In this document: positions 24,296 to 33,346 of the stretch, piece after piece
Layout: every line of letters starts with the position of its first letter
Position numbering within the stretch: the first letter of the stretch is position 1
Source of the DNA: JBLINH01 sp047639165
GTDB lineage: Bacteria; Patescibacteriota; Minisyncoccia; Phycocordibacterales; JAACPR01
Assembly (NCBI GenBank): GCA_047639165.1
Contig: JBLINH010000004.1
Location: 1-44,710 of the forward strand
Length of the DNA: 44,710 nt
Reading direction: 5' to 3'
Made by a program: the position numbers and the translations under genes
The notes under the pieces: generated by a model
Seen by the model: the letters and a program-made list of their open reading frames with translations, nothing else
Database searches by the model: none
Told to the model about the DNA's origin: nothing

Positions 24296-24912
24296 TTGTC
24301 GAATGTGTAGGTGTTTCAGGTGCAGGTAAGACAGCATTGGTAAAGAAACTGTCGGAGAAATATGGTTTGAATGTTGTTCCAGATTATCCTAGTAAGTTAT
24401 ATGGATATTATTTTATAACTTGTCATCCTATTTTTATAACCCACTTTATACTAAAGCTCATCAGCGAATCTTCAAAAACAAAAACATGGTCTTTGTTTAG
24501 ATTTAAGATCGCTGTACTCAGAAACACCATAGCAAGGATAGAATATGCGAGATTTAATTTTTCTAAGGACGAGTTTGTGTTTCTTGATGAAGGTACAATG
24601 CAAAGAATGCTATCAGTATTTGAAACAAAACAAACTGAAGATAGTTATGCAAAATGGTTTAGATATTTCCCCCACACAAATATGGTTATATGTGTGAATA
24701 ATAAAAGTAGCGACATAGCTCAAAGAAAGGTTGGTACACGAAGAAAGAAGTTTGGTGAAGAGTACGTAAAAAATTGGTTTGATACACTAAAGAATAATAG
24801 TGATTCTATACAAAAAGCTATTACAGAAAGTGAAATAAATCACTGTCAGTATCATTGGAATGAAGAAGATAATAATTTTGACGAGGTTGTTATCTGTTTA
24901 AATAAAAAATAA
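24292..24912 (+). CDS. P-loop kinase-like protein of unknown substrate
   Basis: 206 residues. Walker A is GVSGAGKT (7-14) and Walker B is FVFLDEG near residue 100. A basic RKVGTRRKKFG stretch in the C-terminal half could be the lid. The fold resembles small nucleotide or sugar kinases (thymidylate- or APS-kinase-like), but I see no motif that decides the substrate. ATGA overlaps join it to both neighbours, so it belongs to the glycan operon. It may phosphorylate a sugar or nucleotide precursor. Confidence 0.75.
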   Translation: MIVECVGVSGAGKTALVKKLSEKYGLNVVPDYPSKLYGYYFITCHPIFITHFILKLISESSKTKTWSLFRFKIAVLRNTIARIEYARFNFSKDEFVFLDEGTMQRMLSVFETKQTEDSYAKWFRYFPHTNMVICVNNKSSDIAQRKVGTRRKKFGEEYVKNWFDTLKNNSDSIQKAITESEINHCQYHWNEEDNNFDEVVICLNKK

Positions 24913-25943
24913 TGAGACTATTAGTATTCACACAAGAAGTAGATAAGAATGATCCTATCATGGGGTTCTTTCATAATTGGATATTAAAGTTAAGTAAGAA
25001 AACTGATAGTTTGATTGTTATATGCCTGAGGAAAGGGGAGTATGATCTACCAAAAAACGTAAAAGTTCTTTCTTTAGGAAAAGAAGATGGAAGATCTGTA
25101 ATCAAATATGTCTTTAGATTCTATAAATATATAATTTTAGAATGGAGAAACTATGACAATGTATTTGTTCATATGAACCAAGAGTATGTTCTTTTGGGAG
25201 GAATGTTGTGGAGATTGTTTGGAAAGAAAGTTTCAATGTGGAGAAACCATCCAGCCGGAAACTTCCTCACAAACATAGCGATAAGGTTATCTAGCGTTGT
25301 ATTTTGTACATCAAACTCTTCATACACAGCAAAATATAAAAAAACTAAGATAATGCCCGTAGGTATAGATGTAGATATTTTCTCTGTAGTTCCTGGTATT
25401 GAAAGAAAGAGATCATCCATCCTTATCTTTGGTCGCATATCTCCGATTAAAAAAGTCCACGTAATTGTCGATGCTTTAAATATGTTACATGAAGAAGGAG
25501 TTTTATTTACTGCTGATAGTTTTGGTGAGGCACTAGAACAACATAAGGGATACTATGATGAAGTTTTAGCCAAAGCTAAACCACTTATAGATAATAATAT
25601 AATGACTTTTAGTAAAGGTATTCCAAACTACAGAGCACCAGAGGAGTTTAGTAAAAGCGAGTTGTATATAAATGCTACGCCTGACGGGAGTTTTGACAAA
25701 ACCATACTAGAAGCGATGTCTTGCGGATCTTTACCTGTGGTTTGTAATTCTTCGCTTGAAGGGGTAATATCTAGTGAAACTATATTCAAGGTAGATAACC
25801 CAACGGATTTGAAAGAGAAGATAAAGAATTCTATTAATCTTTCAGATGAAGAGAAAGAGCGAGAAAGAGAATATATTAGAAAGATTGTCGTAGAGGACCA
25901 CAGCTTAGAAAAGTTAATTAATAGTCTACTATATAATTTATAA
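24912..25943 (+). CDS. GT4-like glycosyltransferase
   Basis: 343 residues. Recognisable parts are MPVGIDVDIFS, SILIFGRISPIKKVHVIVDAL and YINATPDGSFDKTILEAMSCG, where the first E of the usual E-x7-E is replaced by D-G-S-F-D. SLPVVCNSSLEG follows. This variant donor motif occurs in divergent GT4 members. The start overlaps the previous stop. The sugar transferred is unknown. Confidence 0.8.
   Translation: MRLLVFTQEVDKNDPIMGFFHNWILKLSKKTDSLIVICLRKGEYDLPKNVKVLSLGKEDGRSVIKYVFRFYKYIILEWRNYDNVFVHMNQEYVLLGGMLWRLFGKKVSMWRNHPAGNFLTNIAIRLSSVVFCTSNSSYTAKYKKTKIMPVGIDVDIFSVVPGIERKRSSILIFGRISPIKKVHVIVDALNMLHEEGVLFTADSFGEALEQHKGYYDEVLAKAKPLIDNNIMTFSKGIPNYRAPEEFSKSELYINATPDGSFDKTILEAMSCGSLPVVCNSSLEGVISSETIFKVDNPTDLKEKIKNSINLSDEEKEREREYIRKIVVEDHSLEKLINSLLYNL
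25932..25937 (+). promoter_or_regulatory. Internal -10 box
   Basis: TATAAT followed by 8 nt and ATG 25946, overlapping the end of the preceding gene. Confidence 0.4.
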
Positions 25944-25945
25944 AT

Positions 25946-26596
25946 ATGAGTAATGAGACTGGACTAGAAAAAACATACAAGCATCATCATACAAAAGGAT
26001 CTAGAAGAGGGCACTCAATGTTTAAAGACATTAGAGGAGAGTTTTTAAGAGACAGAATTAAAACAGGTAAAAAAGTTTTAGATATTGGTTGTAGAGATGG
26101 TGTTTTAACAAAAGAGTATGCCGAAGGCAATACTGTTTTAGGTGTTGATATAGATCAAGAAGCACTTGATGATTTAGCAGAGAGACTTTCTATAGAAACT
26201 AGAAAGATTGATTTGCACGCTGATTGGAACATACCAAAGAATTCTTTTGATGTCGTTGTTGCAGGAGAAGTATTGGAACATTTGTACTATCCAGATATTG
26301 TAGTATCAAAAATAAGTGATGTGTTAAAAGACGGGGGAATGTTGATTGGGTCAGTTCCTAATGCCTTCAGTCTGATTAATCGCTTACGTCTTTTGATAGG
26401 TAAGAAAAAAGGTACCCCTTTATGTGACCCAACACACATAAATCATTTTTCACGAAAAGAATTAAAAACTGTATTAATTAAAAACTTTAAAAATGTAAAG
26501 ATTACTCCGCTTGGAAACTATGCTTTTTTAGATAGGTTCTTCCCAGGGTATTTCTCGTTCATGCTTCTGTTTGAGGCAACTAAGAAAGATAAATGA
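25946..26596 (+). CDS. Class I SAM-dependent methyltransferase
   Basis: 216 residues. VLDIGCRDGVLTKEYAEG is the SAM loop (near residues 43-60) and VLGVDIDQEAL gives the acidic ribose-binding residue. FDVVVAGEVLEHLYYPD and LKDGGMLIGSVPN match UbiG/methyltransferase-11 proteins. NHFSRKELK near residue 165 is common in those acting on glycan lipids. It overlaps the next gene by 4 bp. The likely target is a sugar in the surface glycan. Confidence 0.85.
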   Translation: MSNETGLEKTYKHHHTKGSRRGHSMFKDIRGEFLRDRIKTGKKVLDIGCRDGVLTKEYAEGNTVLGVDIDQEALDDLAERLSIETRKIDLHADWNIPKNSFDVVVAGEVLEHLYYPDIVVSKISDVLKDGGMLIGSVPNAFSLINRLRLLIGKKKGTPLCDPTHINHFSRKELKTVLIKNFKNVKITPLGNYAFLDRFFPGYFSFMLLFEATKKDK

Positions 26597-28002
26597 AACA
26601 ATTAATCAAAAACATACTTTTCTTGCTACTTGATGTTTTTAGTAGAAAAAACAAAGTATCTATTCTAATGTACCACTCTGTTTCTTGTAACGGTAAGTTC
26701 TTTACTGTTACTCCAGAAAACTTTGAAAGACAGATTGAATATATTAAAAACAAGAATCTTAAAGTTGTAAAACTTTCAGATCTAGTTCAAAAGATTTCAT
26801 CTGGTGAGGATGTTAAAGATTATGTATCTATAACCTTTGATGATGGATATAAGGATAATTTCAGTAATGCATTTGAAGTTTTGAAGAAACATAATATTCC
26901 AGCAAGTATTTTTGTTGCAACAGATTACGTAAACAAAGGTTTCAAGAACTCTCAATATCTCTCAATACCAATGTTGTCTGAAATAGAAATGATCACAATG
27001 AGTAGTAGTGGACTAATTGAGTTTCTCCCACACACTAAAAGCCATACTACCGTGGACGATATCTCAGAAGAAAACTTAAAGAATGAAATTGAGGGGTCTA
27101 GGCTATACTTGGAGGAAATATTAAAAATTCCAGTTTCAAAGATATTCGCATACCCAAAAGGAGTAATTGATATGAAATCTAAGTCATACATGACTAAAAA
27201 TGGGTGGTTAGCGGCTGTCGGAGTGACGTCTGGTGGTATTGATACAAATACTGACATATATGCCTTAAATCGTAATTCTGTCGATTCTATGACCAACATG
27301 ATACAGTTTAGGGGGATATTAAACAGTACTGTAGATATGTATGAAATGTTAAAGAAAGGTATGTCAGGAACTTCACTTGTAAGACAAATCCTAAAAGGAA
27401 AGACTATTTATAGATCATACTTTAATCAACTCGTAGAGAAACATACAAAACATTTGAAAGGAGAGATCCTTGATTTGGCGGGTGGTGAAAGACCTAGTTA
27501 CAGAGATTATTTGTCTAAAGATATTAAGTTAGTTCAAACAAATATTTCTGACTCGAACAATGTTTCGGGAGTTGATTTCAATGGACCTTTACCATTTGAA
27601 GATAATTCTTTTGATGGAGTATTCCTTTTCAATGCTCTATACATTTCAGACAACCCAAAAGATCTTTTGAGTGAAATAAACAGAGTTTTGCGCCCAGGAG
27701 GAACTTGTTTGATTGCCTCACCTTTTATTTCAAACGAAATGCCGGAGCCACATGATTATGCCAGGTTCACTAAAGAAGGGTTGGATATGTTATTTAAAGA
27801 TTTTGATTTTTCTGGAGTTAATATAGAAAGATTCGGTGAAAGGTTCACTGTTACTGCTTATCTCCTACATCCATTCTTCCTGTTTAATATTATAAGACTT
27901 CCTGTTTATTTACTGGCTCATCTGTTGGACTCTGTTATCCCAACAAAGATTACAGAGAAACATCCAACACCGCTTGGATACTTCTGTGTTTTAAGAAAAT
28001 AA
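26593..28002 (+). CDS. Polysaccharide deacetylase-methyltransferase fusion
   Basis: 469 residues with two domains. Residues 22-250 are a NodB-type carbohydrate esterase: ILMYHSVS, the TFDDGYKDN catalytic/metal motif (D83, D84) and H147/H151 in HTKSH. Residues about 290-469 are a class I methyltransferase: EILDLAGGERPSY, FDGVFLFNALYISDNP, LRPGGTCLIASPF and HDYARFTKEGL. One chain could therefore remove an N- or O-acetyl group and methylate the same glycan. Both domains look complete. It overlaps the previous gene by 4 bp and the next starts 1 bp after its stop. Confidence 0.88.
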   Translation: MKQLIKNILFLLLDVFSRKNKVSILMYHSVSCNGKFFTVTPENFERQIEYIKNKNLKVVKLSDLVQKISSGEDVKDYVSITFDDGYKDNFSNAFEVLKKHNIPASIFVATDYVNKGFKNSQYLSIPMLSEIEMITMSSSGLIEFLPHTKSHTTVDDISEENLKNEIEGSRLYLEEILKIPVSKIFAYPKGVIDMKSKSYMTKNGWLAAVGVTSGGIDTNTDIYALNRNSVDSMTNMIQFRGILNSTVDMYEMLKKGMSGTSLVRQILKGKTIYRSYFNQLVEKHTKHLKGEILDLAGGERPSYRDYLSKDIKLVQTNISDSNNVSGVDFNGPLPFEDNSFDGVFLFNALYISDNPKDLLSEINRVLRPGGTCLIASPFISNEMPEPHDYARFTKEGLDMLFKDFDFSGVNIERFGERFTVTAYLLHPFFLFNIIRLPVYLLAHLLDSVIPTKITEKHPTPLGYFCVLRK

Positions 28003-28003
28003 A

Positions 28004-29116
28004 ATGCCTACTAACAATAAAATTAAAATAGTATTCGGAGTAAACGACTTTATTGTCGGCGGGATGCAAAGACAATTTGTTGAACAATCAAAATTGTATA
28101 ATTCTGATGAATTTGAGATTACCTTGATAACTCTTTTCTCTTTTCCTGAAAGAGATGATTTCTATGGCAATCTTCCAGATAATATAAAAGTATATAAGTT
28201 TGATTTTAAAGGATACAAAGATATTTCAAGTTGGCTCAAGCTATTAAAGTTACTTAGAAGCATTAAGCCAGATATTGTTGTATCAAGCTTATTTTTTAGT
28301 AACACCATCTTTCGGTTCTTGAAACCTTTGGTTGGATACAAAGTTGTGTCTCGTGAACATAATACGTATACCGATAAGACAAAAAAACATATTTTTATAG
28401 ATAAGGTGATGTCACATGTTTCCAACAAGATTGTTGGAGTTTCAACTACTGTTGCTGACTTTACGTCTAAGCAGGAGAATATACCAAGAGATAAGTTTGA
28501 AGTAATTCATAACGGAATTGATGCTGACTTAGTTAACCAAAGGTTAGAGCAACTTCCAGAAAAAAATTCATTGAAAAATAAATTAGGATTGTCTGTTAAT
28601 GATAAAGTATTGATTAATGTGGCTAGACTAACACAACAGAAAAATCATGAACTGTTGATTGATGGTTTTTTGGAGTTTTCTAAGAAGTATAATGATTACA
28701 AACTTCTTATTGTTGGAGGCGGGGGATTAGAAGAAGAAATTAGAGAGAAAGTTTCTGGAAGAGAAGATTCAATATTTGTACTCGGTAATCAGAGTGATGT
28801 ATTTAAATTTTATAAAGTTGCTGATGCTTTCGTTTCAACTTCGAAGATAGAAGGATTAAGTAATGCTTATTTAGAAGCTTTGGCCAGCGGGTTGCCACTA
28901 GTGTCTACAAAAACAGCAGGGACAGATGAGCTTATAAATGATGGATATAATGGGCTGTTTGTAAATCAAGAGACTATAGAGAGTGTTTCTGAAACTCTAG
29001 AAAGATTACATTTTTCTGATCTTGAAACAATGAAAAGAGCAGCTTTTGAAACTGCTCTAAACTTTGATATTAAAAATACAGTAGAAAAATATGAAGACTT
29101 GTTTAAGAGATTATAA
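28004..29116 (+). CDS. GT4-family glycosyltransferase
   Basis: 370 residues. GGMQRQFVEQSKLY is the glycine-rich acceptor loop; VIHNGIDADLVNQR and LINVARLTQQKNHELLIDG open the donor domain. STSKIEGLSNAYLEALASG holds the E-x7-E pair, followed by TKTAGTDELI. It ends the tight rightward run, and its last 14 bp overlap the convergent glycerophosphotransferase gene tail to tail. Confidence 0.9.
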   Translation: MPTNNKIKIVFGVNDFIVGGMQRQFVEQSKLYNSDEFEITLITLFSFPERDDFYGNLPDNIKVYKFDFKGYKDISSWLKLLKLLRSIKPDIVVSSLFFSNTIFRFLKPLVGYKVVSREHNTYTDKTKKHIFIDKVMSHVSNKIVGVSTTVADFTSKQENIPRDKFEVIHNGIDADLVNQRLEQLPEKNSLKNKLGLSVNDKVLINVARLTQQKNHELLIDGFLEFSKKYNDYKLLIVGGGGLEEEIREKVSGREDSIFVLGNQSDVFKFYKVADAFVSTSKIEGLSNAYLEALASGLPLVSTKTAGTDELINDGYNGLFVNQETIESVSETLERLHFSDLETMKRAAFETALNFDIKNTVEKYEDLFKRL

Positions 29117-30323
29117 GTTTTGTTGTCCTCTCTAATGCATCTTCGTTTGAATATGGATGGTATTCTTTTTTTACACGATCTCTAGCTTCTTTCCAGATAT
29201 CGTTCTCAAAAGTTGCTTCGATTGCTAGTAGTAGATCATTGAAGTTAAATACTTTCTTACCTGGAGTTGTATTGGTGTAGTTAACAGTGAAACCCTCGGT
29301 TTTTTGGTAGTTCTCTAAATCATACGGATAGAAGACCATTGGTTTGTTTGTAAACAAAAAGTCTAGTGATATAGATGAATAATCAGTTATAAGCATATCT
29401 ATGTATTTTAACAGGGGATATAGATCAGAGTTTTTTAGAAAGTATATATTTTTAAACTCCTTACCTTCAACTTCTTTAAAGTTCTTAGGGTGTAACCCTA
29501 TTGTTAACAGGTAGTTTTTCTTTTGTAACCACTCGGACATCTTATTCAAATCAAAAACTTTTTCTAATACAAGCTTTTCTCCTCTTCGGAATGTTGGTGT
29601 GTATATGAGGTTCTTAGAATTTCTTTTTTCTTTTAAAATATTTAAGAGTTCTGTATCAACTCCTATGTTAATTTCTTCTTCTAGTAAGTCAGTTTTAGTC
29701 ATTGAAATATTTCTTGGATATTCTGCTATCTCGATACTTTCTTTTTTATAATTAAAAGCTTCAGTATAAGTAGTAGCTTGATTTTGTGATGTACAGAAAA
29801 GTTTGTGTATTTTCATAAACTGAGCAGGAAACATTAGTCTGGCTTTCCACTCCGGAGAGATAGGGTATCCTTTTTTTTGAAATCCTATTTTTTTAATAGG
29901 AATCCCATGCCATAGTTGAATTATTTTTGTCCAACCTGAGTATTTCCAATTTTCAAAATGTATATAAGCGTCGACTATTGTATAACCAGCAGTTAGTGCA
30001 TAGAAAATACCAAGAATACTTTTTCTTAAGTAAGCCTCGTGACCTAATGATTTTAGTTTACTTTGAAGTACTTTATCTTTGGTCAACCAAATTGCACGAG
30101 ATATATTGTATTTTTCTTTGTTATGAGAAACGTGCAAAAAAAGATATTTAGCATTGTCAGCAAATATTTCTTTTTCTCCTTCGTAGTGCCAACCCATGAA
30201 TACCCATGTGCCATTATTTCTTGGTACAAACAATGACAGTGTATACACTGTCCAAGAGAAGAGTATTCTAAATGCTCCAATGATTTGTCTTAACCCAGGT
30301 ATTTTTTTAAGTGTTTCTATCAT
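29103..30323 (-). CDS. CDP-glycerol:glycerophosphotransferase-like protein (TagB/TagF family)
   Basis: 406 residues. An N-terminal hydrophobic segment is followed by GTWVFMGWHYEGE, WLTKDKVL and IQLWHGIPIKKIGF, a core histidine motif. YTPTFRRGE, TIGLHPKN and the C-terminal MLITDYSSISLDFLFTNKPMVFYPYDLENYQ complete the PF04464 signature. Family members add glycerol phosphate from CDP-glycerol to lipid-linked or wall teichoic acid chains at the inner face of the membrane. The gene overlaps by 4 bp the upstream nucleotidyltransferase-HAD fusion, which could supply the CDP-linked donor. Confidence 0.9.
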   Translation of the reverse strand: MIETLKKIPGLRQIIGAFRILFSWTVYTLSLFVPRNNGTWVFMGWHYEGEKEIFADNAKYLFLHVSHNKEKYNISRAIWLTKDKVLQSKLKSLGHEAYLRKSILGIFYALTAGYTIVDAYIHFENWKYSGWTKIIQLWHGIPIKKIGFQKKGYPISPEWKARLMFPAQFMKIHKLFCTSQNQATTYTEAFNYKKESIEIAEYPRNISMTKTDLLEEEINIGVDTELLNILKEKRNSKNLIYTPTFRRGEKLVLEKVFDLNKMSEWLQKKNYLLTIGLHPKNFKEVEGKEFKNIYFLKNSDLYPLLKYIDMLITDYSSISLDFLFTNKPMVFYPYDLENYQKTEGFTVNYTNTTPGKKVFNFNDLLLAIEATFENDIWKEARDRVKKEYHPYSNEDALERTTKLIIS

Positions 30324-31816
30324 AGGTATCTTTCAAGTTCTGAAAGATTACGTACTACAATATCAGCTCTTATATCTGACATTTCATAATCTGCTCGGCT
30401 GGTTTCTCCTGAAAGAACTAATACAGAAGTGGCTCCTATATCGTTTGCTAGTTTGATGTCTGTATATAGTCTATCTCCAATAATTACAGAATCTTTTGCT
30501 TTGAGTTTTAGTTTTTCGAGTACGGGCTTAATAAAATTAGGATTTGGTTTACCAAAAGACTCAGCAGGGAGATCCTGTGTTGCTGATTCAAACATATCTA
30601 TGAAAGTTCCAATGTCTGGAACAAATCCATCTTTTGTTGGGCAAACCTGATCAATGTGTGTTGCAAAATATGGGACACCTTCACGAATGAACTTTGTTGC
30701 AAGTTCGATTTTCTTGTAATTTATCTCCGTGTCATAACAAAGTAGTACGGCTTGAGGATTTTTGTCTTCTAATTTAAATCCTTTACTCTCTATCCATTTA
30801 CTTGTTTTTTTGTTTGCTACCAAAAATATTTTCTTTAGTTTATTTTTCTTAAGGTAAAGCATTGCTGCTTCAGTTGAGATTAGTACTTCTTTTTCATTAA
30901 AATTTAATCCAAGTTTTTTAAGTGATTTTGTTATATCAGCAGGAGTTCTTGATGAGTTGTTTGTTAACACAAATAACTTCTTTTTATTTTCTCTGACCTT
31001 TTCAAGAAAAGATTTACTCCCACCTATAGCTTTTCCTCCAAGAGTTAAAGTCCCATCATTATCAAAAAAGAAAACTTTCTTATTACTTAAAGATTTTAAC
31101 TTAGTATTAAACTTTATCTCAGCATCAGCTAAGTCATCCAGGTTGTCTATTTCAAACCATTTGTCTTTACCTATAGCGCAAACTTTTGGTTTTATCTTTC
31201 CTTCTGAAAAAAGTCTATCGAATGCTGCTTCAGTCCATTCGTTTAAGTTTCCAGATTTTATAGTCTTCTCTAATTCTTTTACTAAAGTCACAAGATCTGA
31301 TTTTGTAAACTTGTATACGTCAATAGAGCATCCATGAGAATCCTCAGGAGTAATTTGTTTGCTTATATTTTTTATATGCCCATCTTCAACAACCACCTTC
31401 ATTGATTCATCTTGGTAGAGCCCAACATCAACTGCAATAGCACTTCCTTTTGTATTCATCAGTTTCTTGATAACCCCCTTATCAAACACTAAATCACCAT
31501 TCATTATTAGAGTATCATCATTTAAATGTTTTTTAGCTAGATAAAGACTATATAAGTTGTTCGTTGTTCCATAGTCTTTGTTTTCTATAAAATTGAAGTT
31601 TAATTCTGGAAAAGACTCCACACAATACAATTGTATTTGGTCACTACGATAGCCACATACCAGAGTAACTTCTTTTATCTGTGAATAAGATAGTGAAGAC
31701 AGGATGTGTCCAAGCATTGGCACACCGTTTGCTTCAATCATTGTTTTAGGCTTCGAATCTGTCATTGGTCTTAGTCTAGATCCAACTCCAGCTACTAGAA
31801 TTATAGCTTTTTTCAT
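30320..31816 (-). CDS. Nucleotidyltransferase-HAD phosphatase fusion
   Basis: 498 residues in two domains. Residues 1-240 are a sugar/alcohol-phosphate nucleotidyltransferase: ILVAGVGSRLRPMTDSKPK (7-24) and DTLIMNGDLVF with the metal-binding acid, close to LicC-type cytidylyltransferases. Residues 247-498 are a HAD class IIA phosphatase: FFFDNDGTLTLGG (D252, D254), LTNNSSRTP and the late SVIIGDRLYTDIKLAND motif. Given the TagF-like gene immediately downstream, a role in making a CDP-polyol is likely, but this is inferred from context. Confidence 0.87.
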   Translation of the reverse strand: MKKAIILVAGVGSRLRPMTDSKPKTMIEANGVPMLGHILSSLSYSQIKEVTLVCGYRSDQIQLYCVESFPELNFNFIENKDYGTTNNLYSLYLAKKHLNDDTLIMNGDLVFDKGVIKKLMNTKGSAIAVDVGLYQDESMKVVVEDGHIKNISKQITPEDSHGCSIDVYKFTKSDLVTLVKELEKTIKSGNLNEWTEAAFDRLFSEGKIKPKVCAIGKDKWFEIDNLDDLADAEIKFNTKLKSLSNKKVFFFDNDGTLTLGGKAIGGSKSFLEKVRENKKKLFVLTNNSSRTPADITKSLKKLGLNFNEKEVLISTEAAMLYLKKNKLKKIFLVANKKTSKWIESKGFKLEDKNPQAVLLCYDTEINYKKIELATKFIREGVPYFATHIDQVCPTKDGFVPDIGTFIDMFESATQDLPAESFGKPNPNFIKPVLEKLKLKAKDSVIIGDRLYTDIKLANDIGATSVLVLSGETSRADYEMSDIRADIVVRNLSELERYL

Positions 31817-31882
31817 ATTTGTGTATTTTGTTATTGTACATAACTATAAGGGGGTGTAAAGAGAGGAGTGCCTAAGTTCCAC

Positions 31883-31909
31883 GAGTTCTTAACTGATTGT
31901 TAAGAACTC
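31883..31909. promoter_or_regulatory. Palindrome between divergent genes
   Basis: GAGTTCTTAAC and its exact complement (11-bp arms) around TGATT. There is no T tail on either side, so it is more like an operator or RNA hairpin than a terminator. It lies between the divergent fusion gene and a methyltransferase gene. Confidence 0.45.
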
Positions 31910-31979
31910 TGGGTTTGAAGATATATTACAACAAATTACTTTTAAAGTCAAGACAGTGTTTTTAAATAATTTCATTTGC

Positions 31980-31985
31980 TATACT
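31980..31985 (+). promoter_or_regulatory. Extended -10 box of the methyltransferase gene
   Basis: TGC-TATACT followed by 7 nt and ATG 31993. Confidence 0.6.
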
Positions 31986-31992
31986 ATCGATT

Positions 31993-32640
31993 ATGACAAC
32001 ACAGGAAAAAGGAGACTTGTTTGAACAAGTTAAGAAATCGTATACATTTCTTCATATATTAAGAAGTTTTGAACTAGATAAGAAGGCTGTACTTGATGTT
32101 GGGTGTTCTGAAGGACATTACTTGCAGTGTTTCGGCCCAGGAAGTGTTGGAGTTACTATCATTGAAGATCATGTTAATGATGCAAAAAATAGAGGGCTTG
32201 AAGTTGTTTTGAAGAATGTTGAAAACCCAAATTTCTCTATGGATAAGAAGTTTGATGTCGTTTGGGCAAACAACTTCTTCGAACACATGAATGCTCCGCA
32301 TCCATTTCTAGCAAAGATGAGAGAAGTAATAAAAGAGGATGGAACCTTGATTCTCGGTGTACCTGTAATTCCACACATTTCTTTTATGACAAGATTTAGA
32401 AAGTTTAGAGGAGCGTACGCTGTATCACACGTTAATTTCTTCAACAGGAAAACTTTAATAGAGACAGTTAAAGCATGTGGATGGGATGTTAAGGAAGCAA
32501 GATCATTTTACTTTCAAAATACTTTTGGAGATTTCCTACTCAACTTAATAGCTCCACACATATATATAGTAGCTAAACCTGTTAAAGATTTTAAGTATCA
32601 TAGAAAGCGATTACTATCACTTGATGGATATGATAAATAA
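31993..32640 (+). CDS. Class I SAM-dependent methyltransferase
   Basis: 215 residues. VLDVGCSEGHYLQCFGPG is the SAM loop near residues 35-52. VGVTIIEDHVNDA, FDVVWANNFFEHMNAPHPFL and EDGTLILGVPVIP follow the usual order. The C-terminus carries HVNFFNRKTLIE, common in glycan-locus methyltransferases. The next gene begins within its last codons, so the two are linked in translation. Confidence 0.85.
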   Translation: MTTQEKGDLFEQVKKSYTFLHILRSFELDKKAVLDVGCSEGHYLQCFGPGSVGVTIIEDHVNDAKNRGLEVVLKNVENPNFSMDKKFDVVWANNFFEHMNAPHPFLAKMREVIKEDGTLILGVPVIPHISFMTRFRKFRGAYAVSHVNFFNRKTLIETVKACGWDVKEARSFYFQNTFGDFLLNLIAPHIYIVAKPVKDFKYHRKRLLSLDGYDK

Positions 32641-33322
32641 GGAATCAGTTATAATTTTAGGTTCAAAGCCTGAAGCAACTTTTCCTGATATAAAAGTAGA
32701 GAATGTATTGGCTGCAAATGGAGCAGTGGAGCTTGCACTTTTGTATAGAGAAAAGTATGGGGCTAATATCATCGTGCTTGTTCCAAGTAATGAACTTTTA
32801 AAACATAAGCATATTCAAGAATCTTTTGTTAAAGGAAAACCAGATGAGATTGTTCTCTTGGGAGAAGAAAGTGAAGAAGCCACTGATTTGATTAAAAATG
32901 TTTTGAACTTAAACGCTGAAATAATTATTTTCAATCCAAATGAAAGATTGGAACTCATGAAAAAAATATTAGGCTATAGGAGATATATTCTTTTAGTTAA
33001 AAGAACTATTTTATCTGGACCACGGAAACTATTCAGTGGTAGTAGTTTATGGCCGTCATGTTCAACAGGATTAAATGCAATATTCTATGCAATGGTCAGA
33101 TTTCCTGAAGCAGAAAAATACATCACTGCGGGTATAGGATTAAAAAGTGGAGGACACTTTAACAAGGTTGGAGAATTTACCGACAAGACTTCCCAGTCTG
33201 ATCTGATTACGATAAAACACTGGCCTTACATTAAGCGTAAGAATGTATACACTACAGACGATGTCATGAGTGAAATAGGAGGTGTTCCTAAATGGGAGGG
33301 AGAAATTTTACAAAATGATTAA
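32624..33322 (+). CDS. Unknown protein of the glycan locus, possibly a sialyltransferase-like enzyme
   Basis: 232 residues from ATG 32624; ATG 32630 and TTG 32621 are alternative starts. The N-terminus SVIILGSKPEATFPDI looks like a nucleotide-sugar loop. The C-terminal half has WPSCSTGLNAIFYAM, reminiscent of the Ser-Thr-Gly motif of GT29-like sialyltransferases, then AGIGLKSGGHFNKVGEF with a conserved-looking His. I cannot confirm the family. It overlaps the preceding methyltransferase by 17 bp and lies 24 bp before the oxidoreductase fusion. Confidence 0.75.
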   Translation: MDMINKESVIILGSKPEATFPDIKVENVLAANGAVELALLYREKYGANIIVLVPSNELLKHKHIQESFVKGKPDEIVLLGEESEEATDLIKNVLNLNAEIIIFNPNERLELMKKILGYRRYILLVKRTILSGPRKLFSGSSLWPSCSTGLNAIFYAMVRFPEAEKYITAGIGLKSGGHFNKVGEFTDKTSQSDLITIKHWPYIKRKNVYTTDDVMSEIGGVPKWEGEILQND

Positions 33323-33346
33323 GAAAATAAGTATACTTAGTAAACT

